Assembly (NCBI GenBank): GCA_013375385.1
Contig: JABXJY010000008.1
Coordinates: 1 to 27,581 of the forward strand
DNA: 27,581 nt
Source of the DNA: Desulfobacterales bacterium
GTDB taxonomy: Bacteria; Desulfobacterota; DSM-4660; Desulfatiglandales; B25-G16
Direction of reading: 5' to 3'
Shown here: positions 22,205 to 27,581 of the stretch, piece after piece
How the letters are laid out: each line of letters starts with the position of its first letter
Position numbering within the stretch: position 1 is the first letter of the stretch
Notes under the pieces: model-generated
Told to the model about the DNA's origin: nothing
The model's input: the letters and a program-made list of their open reading frames with translations, nothing else
Database searches by the model: none
Translations under genes and position numbers: made by a program

Positions 22205-23884
22205 ATGCCAAGTCTGAATGTCGTAACCAATGATGGCCGTAGCTACAACCTTCCAATTGCAAAAGAGAAAATCACCATCGGGAGGAATAAAGACAATAGT
22301 CTTATTCTCTCTGACAAAACTGTTTCTAGTCACCACGCCGAGATAGTCAAAACACAAGAGGGCTATCTTCTAACTGACCTTGGAAGTTACAATGGTACAA
22401 AGGTAAATGAAAAGTCAATTCAAAGTATCCTCCTGAAACACAATGACAAAATAAGAATCGGCCTGTCAGATTTAACATTTTTGACCGAAACAAGAAAAAA
22501 ACTATCTCCCGAGGACTCCCTTGTCCTAACCACAGATAGCGACTATGAAAAAGAACACAAACAAGTTCTAAGGAGCGTCTCCGGGAGTGGTTTTAGCGAC
22601 TCTCAAGAGCTGTTAGTTTCCGTAGAAGATCTCAAAGGCCCAAAAGAAGTTGCTATTTCTGCCTATCCAGAAGAGGCCGAGGCCGATTCTAAGATCAAGG
22701 CAGATCTATCCTCACTAGAGAGAAGCAATAAGGTACTGTTTGTGCTTTACGAGATCAGCCGCCAGTTGAACACCATTCATGATTTCAGGGAACTCCTGAA
22801 AAAAATAATGGATCTCATCTTTATGGTCATTGATGCTGATTACGGTTTTTTGATTCTTACCGGACATGAAAAAGAGGATCAGCTCATTCCTATGGTAGTC
22901 AAACATAAGGATGATCAACAAAGAGATAGGGGGAAACTAAAGGCTAGTCGAACTATAATCAATAAAGTAATACATGATAAGGTTGCTCTGTTAACATCCA
23001 ATGCTATGGCCGATTCCCGATTTGATGGAGCAAAAAGCCTCTTTATCCAGAAGATCAGATCGGCCATTTGCGTGCCTCTCTGGAGAAAAGACAAGATTAT
23101 TGGTGTTATTCAACTCGACAGTGTAAGGTTTGATAACCAGTTCACCCAAGATGACCTCGAGCTGCTTAAGGCCATTGGAAGCCAGATGGCTATGATAATT
23201 GAACAGGCCAGCCTCAATGAACAGATAAGGGAAGAAGAACTAATGAGAAGCAGGCTGGAGAGATTTCACTCTCCCCAAGTCATAGAGATGATCTTAAAGG
23301 GAAGCCAAGAGACCAAAGACAATGTGATGGAGCCGAAGGATCTAACAGCCACCATACTTTTTACAGACATTGTTGGCTTTACCCAACTTGCGGAACAGAT
23401 CCCCCCTCGAGAAACAAACATAATTCTGAATCAATATTTTTCAACGATGACAGATATTGTCTTCAGCTACGGTGGTACCCTTGATAAGTACATAGGAGAT
23501 GGACTCATGGCTGTGTTTGGGGCACCAATGGAAAGAGAAGATGATGCACAAAGGGCAATTCTGGCGGGCAAGCAAATGAAACAAGAACTGACGGCAATGA
23601 TGGCCGAACAAGGGACTCGTAGAAAAAGATTTGATATACGGATAGGCATAAACACAGGCAGGGTAGTTGCTGGAAATATTGGTTCACCCAAGCGAATGCA
23701 CTACACGGTCATCGGAGATCCGGTCAATATTGCCTCCAGATTAGAATCAATTGCCGGACCCAACCAGATCCTCATAGGAGAGGGCACATACAGAGCTGCT
23801 AAAGACAAATTCAAAATGAGAGAAATCGGACCCAAAAAGGTTAAAGGAAGAAGTGCGAAAATCATGGTCTATGAAGTTCTCTAG
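22205..23884 (+). CDS. FHA-GAF-class III adenylate/guanylate cyclase
   Basis: From ATG 22205 (AGGAAAGA upstream) the protein is 559 aa. An upstream TTG at 22136 would overlap the phosphatase gene and is not used. Domains in order: FHA (about 20-95, with GRNKDN at 26-31, SSHHAEI at 41-47, N63), an acidic linker, GAF (about 175-335, ending VIQLDS and DLELLKAIGSQMA), a linker helix, and the class III cyclase (about 380-559). The catalytic set is complete: metal ligands D388 (FTDIVGFT) and D432 (GDGLMAVFGAP), purine-selecting K428 and D505 (GDPVNIASRLE), and the transition-state pair N508 and R512. K/D at the selecting positions indicates cAMP rather than cGMP. It is probably co-transcribed with the phosphatase. 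Confidence 0.94.
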   Translation: MPSLNVVTNDGRSYNLPIAKEKITIGRNKDNSLILSDKTVSSHHAEIVKTQEGYLLTDLGSYNGTKVNEKSIQSILLKHNDKIRIGLSDLTFLTETRKKLSPEDSLVLTTDSDYEKEHKQVLRSVSGSGFSDSQELLVSVEDLKGPKEVAISAYPEEAEADSKIKADLSSLERSNKVLFVLYEISRQLNTIHDFRELLKKIMDLIFMVIDADYGFLILTGHEKEDQLIPMVVKHKDDQQRDRGKLKASRTIINKVIHDKVALLTSNAMADSRFDGAKSLFIQKIRSAICVPLWRKDKIIGVIQLDSVRFDNQFTQDDLELLKAIGSQMAMIIEQASLNEQIREEELMRSRLERFHSPQVIEMILKGSQETKDNVMEPKDLTATILFTDIVGFTQLAEQIPPRETNIILNQYFSTMTDIVFSYGGTLDKYIGDGLMAVFGAPMEREDDAQRAILAGKQMKQELTAMMAEQGTRRKRFDIRIGINTGRVVAGNIGSPKRMHYTVIGDPVNIASRLESIAGPNQILIGEGTYRAAKDKFKMREIGPKKVKGRSAKIMVYEVL

Positions 23885-23913
23885 AGTTCCACACCTTGCC
23901 TTAAGCTACCTCA

Positions 23914-25428
23914 TTATTCATCCTTCTTTCGAATATAGGTAGCGATGTTCTTTCTTAATAGGGTATATTCATCGGTCATTCTTTTTAGTTTTTCCTTTGT
24001 CTCTGCTGCATCCTGCTCTAATCTCCTCATCTTGAGTTTAAGCCCTGTTATATCTGTATTAACGACTACACACTCCTTAGATTTACCCTCGCCTGCTTGA
24101 ATGGGGAAGGCCCTCGCCAGAACATATACAGGTTCCCCCTGGGCCGAGTAATATTTCCATTCTTTCCCAGTAACTGATTCCCCCTTAAGAACCCGAACAA
24201 TCGTTTCCTTGAAAGGCCCTCTGGTAGACTTTGAAACAAACCTCAAAGGGTTGTTTCCAATCATCACGGAAGCAGGGTAGCCAAAATTTTCCTCACACGC
24301 CTTATTCCAAGAGGTAATCTTACCCTTCAAATCAACCCTAAAAATAGGACTCGACGGTGATTCAGTTGTCCGGTCAAGACTATCATGCACCTGGTGAGTT
24401 CCCTCCTGAAGGCTAGTGACATCCTGTATCGTTTCTATAGCCCCTTTTATTGAGCCGTTTATATCGACAATAGGGGCAACGGTTATGACTGCCTGAATAC
24501 CTTCTCTTATGGCAGGAAGAGGCATTCGCACCTCAAGGTACTCCGTGTCTGTTTTGGATAGAATAGAGTCAGAAAATCTCTCCACTATAGAATCTGGGTC
24601 CTCTATGATGATGTCAGCAAGACTCCTCTGGTTATCGACACACAAAGAGGCGTGAACCTTCTTGCCGACTGTTTCCTCCATGGGGATACCCGTCATCTGC
24701 TGACATGCATGATTCCACTGGATCACACGGTGCTCGCTGTCTACTACAAAGGTAGGGAGAGGAGATCTTTCGATGATAGTATCAACATACTTCTTCGACT
24801 CAACAAGGGCCCTAGATTTGACCCGCTCCCTATCACTGACATCGGTCTTTTCCTTTTCATACATAAAGGCGATTAGAAGGATGACCAAAAGTCCTGATAG
24901 GTATGCACCCAGGGAATAGAAAGGTGAAATGTCAGGGGGTATGAGGTGTGGAAATTTGTAACCACTCCTGAATAGATAAACTGCAACGCCGGTTTCAACA
25001 AATATTAAAGTCGCCCAGATCGTTCCCCATAGATAGCCTGTAATGAAGATAGCCATGAGGATAAGCACAGCATTCCATATCCAAGATAAAAGGATTATAC
25101 CGCCTTCAGTCATCGCCCCAGTATTCCATCTAATGATCAAAAAGGTGGCCCAAACCACGAAAAAGGCATAGTTTCCCGTTACTATGAGATTTTTGGTCTT
25201 TCTAAGAAGAATCATAGCCGAGACCCCCAATAGACCGGCAATGATGGTAGCATAAAAGAGAAGGTCCGCCCCGATGAAAAAATAGAACAGGCCAAGGCAA
25301 GGCGAAACAAGAATGAGGATAAGGAGAAGTGCATTGAGGGCCTTACACTTCGTTATTGTCTCTAAATCCGGCGATTTTATACCGCTACTAATGACATTGT
25401 TAAGTAGTGATTCGAGATTCCTAGTCAA
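23914..25428 (-). CDS. Membrane PAS-domain sensor without output domain
   Basis: A 504-aa protein. The first 200 residues hold about six membrane segments (LNALLLILILVSPCLGLFYF, LLFYATIIAGLLGVSAMIL, and others). Two PAS domains follow: about 210-330 (RSPLPTFVVDSEHRVIQWNH) and about 350-465 (PIFRVDLKGKITSWNKACEE, then YYSAQGEPVYVLARAFPI). The C-terminus is a charged coiled coil (MRRLEQDAAETKEKLKRMTD and onward). No histidine kinase, GGDEF, EAL, HD or methyl-accepting domain follows, so it would need a partner. The TTG start at 25428 is used for lack of a good ATG; the ribosome site is weak. It lies 94 bp downstream of the prepilin gene on the same strand and may be co-transcribed with the pilus genes. 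Confidence 0.85.
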   Translation of the reverse strand: MTRNLESLLNNVISSGIKSPDLETITKCKALNALLLILILVSPCLGLFYFFIGADLLFYATIIAGLLGVSAMILLRKTKNLIVTGNYAFFVVWATFLIIRWNTGAMTEGGIILLSWIWNAVLILMAIFITGYLWGTIWATLIFVETGVAVYLFRSGYKFPHLIPPDISPFYSLGAYLSGLLVILLIAFMYEKEKTDVSDRERVKSRALVESKKYVDTIIERSPLPTFVVDSEHRVIQWNHACQQMTGIPMEETVGKKVHASLCVDNQRSLADIIIEDPDSIVERFSDSILSKTDTEYLEVRMPLPAIREGIQAVITVAPIVDINGSIKGAIETIQDVTSLQEGTHQVHDSLDRTTESPSSPIFRVDLKGKITSWNKACEENFGYPASVMIGNNPLRFVSKSTRGPFKETIVRVLKGESVTGKEWKYYSAQGEPVYVLARAFPIQAGEGKSKECVVVNTDITGLKLKMRRLEQDAAETKEKLKRMTDEYTLLRKNIATYIRKKDE

Positions 25429-25522
25429 TGGTTACCGAAGTAAAGATATTCCACTCATGTGAAACAAGCGGAATTAAGGAATATCCCTGTTGTTCTGGTA
25501 GCATCGCCATTGGCGAAAACCA
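25429..25522 (-). other. Prepilin-PAS gap with two inverted repeats
   Basis: TCGCC-ATT-GGCGA (25504-25516) is a small hairpin next to the prepilin stop. GATATTCC (25445-25452) and GGAATATC (25478-25485) form an 8-bp inverted repeat around the predicted leader of the PAS gene. No T-run follows either one. These could be an RNA processing site and an operator. Confidence 0.4.
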
Positions 25523-25966
25523 TCAAAATGAAATCACCTTACCGGTGCTGTCTACTGTCGCACCTATCTGTTTGCTCCCGTCTTGAAAGAGGGGAAAATC
25601 GGCTGAGACTACTACCGTGCAAGAGCCATCGGCTGTACCGGGAAAGGTTTGAATATGATAGTCAAGAAAGTGACCGACCGGAATGAGGACGTTGAGGGCA
25701 CTTTTGATTGCCAGTATCTCTGGCTTGGAAGGAGGATCATCACGATAGACAGACATTGATTGCCCATCCTCGGGAAAGAATTTACTACGCTCCAGAAAAT
25801 ACATAACCTGGGCATCAATAATCTGCTTTACCATAAGGGCAGCTTCAGATCCATAGGCCCTCTGTTGATAGGCATGGTAGAGTGGTATCGCCGTGACAGC
25901 CATTATCCCCAAAATGCCAATCACAACCATCAACTCAAGAAGGGTAAAGCCGGCATGTCTTCTCAT
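25523..25966 (-). CDS. Type IV prepilin-like protein
   Basis: A 147-aa pilin or pseudopilin with a short leader: MRRHAG, then mature FTLLELMVVIGILGIMAVTA. Cleavage and methylation by PilD-type peptidase should occur between G6 and F7; the mature Glu5 is present (E11). The hydrophobic helix continues to about residue 28, then a globular part of about 115 residues with YGSEAALMVKQIIDAQ and YFLERSKFFPED. It lacks a clear C-terminal disulfide pair (one Cys, in DGSCTVVV). The start ATG (25964-25966) directly abuts the stop of the preceding B-box gene, so they are translationally coupled. Whether it serves a type IV pilus or a type II secretion system is not decidable here. Confidence 0.93.
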   Translation of the reverse strand: MRRHAGFTLLELMVVIGILGIMAVTAIPLYHAYQQRAYGSEAALMVKQIIDAQVMYFLERSKFFPEDGQSMSVYRDDPPSKPEILAIKSALNVLIPVGHFLDYHIQTFPGTADGSCTVVVSADFPLFQDGSKQIGATVDSTGKVISF

Positions 25967-26566
25967 TTAGGCTCCCCCGCTCGATGGAGGCTGAATATAC
26001 TCGATACCCCCTGGTGTGAGGATAACGTTCATCTCTCCTGTTTTAGTTTTGGCCAGCGACAAACGGTAACCTGCCTTAGGGTCCCTTTGGTATGACAATT
26101 CCTCTAACTGAAAAAGCTCCTCCTTCCTCAGTATTAAGTATTTAGGAACGAGATCCGATAGTTTTTCCGGATATTCATTCCCCTCATAATGGGCATACCG
26201 CTTGAGGGCCCCATCAACCATAAATAAAAGCACCCTTCCCTTTTTGGCAAAATCTATGGTCCTGGGAGGTGCTTTCTGACCGCCAAAGATAATTACTCCC
26301 CACATCACCAGGATCAAGGCAGAGGAAACGATTACAAAATATTGAAAGGGGCCCCACTTTTTCTTCTCTTTTTCCTTCCTTTCCTCTCCCTTTTCCCGCT
26401 TTTCCTTTATGGAGGTGCCAACCTCAGAGACAGAGTAAAGCATTGCACACTCAAAACAGTAGAACTGCCCCGGCTTGGCGTCCTCAGCACATTCCTTACA
26501 AAGAGGACTATTGCAACTGGCGCAAAAGATTTCCGCCACCCTCTTAGGATGATATTTGCACTGCAT
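25967..26566 (-). CDS. B-box-like zinc finger membrane protein
   Basis: A 199-aa protein. Residues 3-40 hold eight regularly spaced metal ligands, C3-x2-H6-x8-C15-x2-C18-x4-C23-x2-C26-x10-C37-x2-C40, the pattern of a B-box-type zinc finger. A lysine/glutamate-rich segment (about 53-72) follows, then one membrane helix (FVIVSSALILVMWGVIIFGG, about 76-98), then a soluble C-terminal half with YPEKLSDLVPKYL and YRDPKAGYRLSLA, a layout like a pseudopilin globular domain. The N-terminal finger would face the cytoplasm. Placed between the ATPase and the prepilin, it may connect assembly motor and pilin, which is inference. ATG 26566 has AGAGGAATGTAG upstream. Confidence 0.88.
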   Translation of the reverse strand: MQCKYHPKRVAEIFCASCNSPLCKECAEDAKPGQFYCFECAMLYSVSEVGTSIKEKREKGEERKEKEKKKWGPFQYFVIVSSALILVMWGVIIFGGQKAPPRTIDFAKKGRVLLFMVDGALKRYAHYEGNEYPEKLSDLVPKYLILRKEELFQLEELSYQRDPKAGYRLSLAKTKTGEMNVILTPGGIEYIQPPSSGGA

Positions 26567-26677
26567 CTACATTCCTCTTCGGATAAAGGAGGTATCTTTA
26601 CAGATATTATCTCACTTGTATAAACATAAAGGAAAATAGTCAAGAAACAAATTTCCCTAGGTTTGCAGAGGGAGCCT

Positions 26678-27581
26678 TTAACTGTCAGGCTTCAGGTTAT
26701 TTCTGCAATAAGGACAGACGACCCAATCTGGCTGTGCTATCCGGTTACAAGAGCCGCAGGTAGGAATAATAGGCTTCTTGCAATAGGGGCAGTCCCTGAA
26801 ATCTAGGCTGACATTCTTTCCACAATGAGGACAAACGGTTGTCAATTCCTCCTTTTCGTGCACCGCCTTTAGAACCTCATCTATGGTAGTAATTCCCATC
26901 TCTATCTTTTTCATACCACTAATCCCGAGGGTGGTCATCCCCATTGCCATTGCTGCCTCCCTCAAGGTATCGCCCGTGGCAGAAGACTGAATGAGTTCCC
27001 TAATCTTTGGTCCCATGACCATTATCCCTTCAAGAGCAGTGCGTCCTTTGAAACCCGTGTTATTGCAATTCTCGCACCCTGCCCCTCTATAAAATTTAAA
27101 GGGAAGATCATCTTGGTCCAGATGAAGTCTGGCCAGGGAATCTCGAGTAGGTAGATATTCCTCCTTGCACTCAGGACATATCGTTCTTACCAACCGCTGT
27201 GCAGCAACCCCATTTACAGAAGAGGCAATCAGATATGGCGGAATCCCTATATCCAGGAGGCGGGTGACAGCAGAGGGAGCATCGTTTGTATGGAGGGTTG
27301 AGAGAACCAGATGTCCTGTCATGGCGGCCTGGACTGCTATCTCAGCCGTCTCCTCATCTCTTATCTCTCCTAACATAATCACATTTGGATCCTGTCTTAA
27401 GATCGAGCGCAGAACAAAAGGAAATGTAAGGCCAACCTTCTCGTTTATCTGTACCTGGTTGATACCAGCCAACTCAAATTCTACAGGGTCCTCAACAGTA
27501 ATGATATTGACCTCATCCGACTTGATCTCCTGCATACAGGCATAAAGGGTTGAGGTTTTCCCACTCCCTGTAGGACCTGTA
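26678..27581 (-). CDS. PilB/GspE-type secretion ATPase, partial, with zinc-ribbon tail
   Basis: The C-terminal 300 codons of a type II/IV secretion ATPase; the window edge cuts the gene at Walker A (TGPTGSGKTSTLY). Next come the Asp box and Walker B region (VEDPVEFELAGINQVQIN, VIMLGEIRDEETAEIAVQAA, TGHLVLSTLHTNDA) and the tetracysteine metal site of GspE/PilB (CPEC and CENC, near 27178 and 27075). After the usual end of the family (near KAVHEKEE) there is an unusual extra tail with four CxxC knuckles: CPHC, CPYC, CGSC and CPYC, two zinc ribbons in tandem. An internal ATG at 27535 lies after Walker A and is not the start. It drives assembly of the pilin encoded downstream. Confidence 0.93.
   Translation of the reverse strand, partial: TGPTGSGKTSTLYACMQEIKSDEVNIITVEDPVEFELAGINQVQINEKVGLTFPFVLRSILRQDPNVIMLGEIRDEETAEIAVQAAMTGHLVLSTLHTNDAPSAVTRLLDIGIPPYLIASSVNGVAAQRLVRTICPECKEEYLPTRDSLARLHLDQDDLPFKFYRGAGCENCNNTGFKGRTALEGIMVMGPKIRELIQSSATGDTLREAAMAMGMTTLGISGMKKIEMGITTIDEVLKAVHEKEELTTVCPHCGKNVSLDFRDCPYCKKPIIPTCGSCNRIAQPDWVVCPYCRNNLKPDS

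Overview
The window is ordinary chromosomal DNA of moderate GC content from a Gram-negative bacterium. Supporting features are KdsB (LPS Kdo activation), a prepilin with a PilB/GspE-type ATPase, a lytic transglycosylase, a SEC-C-tailed SecA, and the DapL/LysA route to lysine. The gene order (M23 peptidase-secA-argJ; lysA-dapL-folK-talC) and the many small zinc-ribbon proteins suggest Desulfobacterota (former Deltaproteobacteria) or a close relative. That placement is inference; no rRNA or phylogenetic marker was compared.

Left part (1-4800), mostly minus strand: the 5' part of a DruA-like (DUF4338) gene runs off the left edge. It is followed by tRNA-Phe with a strong terminator, a zinc-ribbon/acidic-tail protein with a consensus promoter, and rnhA. 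A 579-bp gap contains a compact cluster of nested palindromes directly before rmuC (plus). Then come a stand-alone cyclic-nucleotide-binding-fold protein and a broken flavodoxin-fold NADPH:FMN reductase-like gene (minus).

Central part (4900-20480), all plus: kdsB, tadA with two tRNA-Ser genes, dnaX, lysA, dapL, folK, a TalC-type transaldolase, a lytic transglycosylase, pgsA, tRNA-Gly and tRNA-Cys, an M23 peptidase, secA, argJ and a UDP-glucuronate-epimerase-like gene. These are housekeeping genes for tRNA decoding, replication, lysine/peptidoglycan precursors, folate, phospholipid, secretion and arginine. Two show unusual translation signals. dnaX carries an in-frame A AAA AAA slippery heptamer with an SD-like element 10 nt upstream and a -1 stop three codons later, consistent with tau/gamma production. 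dapL has no ATG, GTG or TTG before its conserved N-terminus and appears to start at ATT behind a perfect Shine-Dalgarno.

Right part (20900-27581): a small membrane-anchored protein of unknown function, then a PP2C phosphatase followed at once by an FHA-GAF-class III adenylate cyclase (plus), a signalling pair. On the minus strand is a pilus-type cluster: a PilB/GspE-like ATPase (cut by the right edge at Walker A) with an extra zinc-ribbon tail, a B-box-like zinc finger membrane protein, a prepilin, and a membrane PAS protein with no visible output domain.

I found no CRISPR array, prophage, complete insertion sequence or recognisable biosynthetic cluster. The most notable points are the dnaX recoding signal, the ATT start of dapL, the palindrome cluster before rmuC, the zinc-finger-rich pilus cluster, the PP2C/FHA-cyclase pair and the decayed flavoprotein gene.
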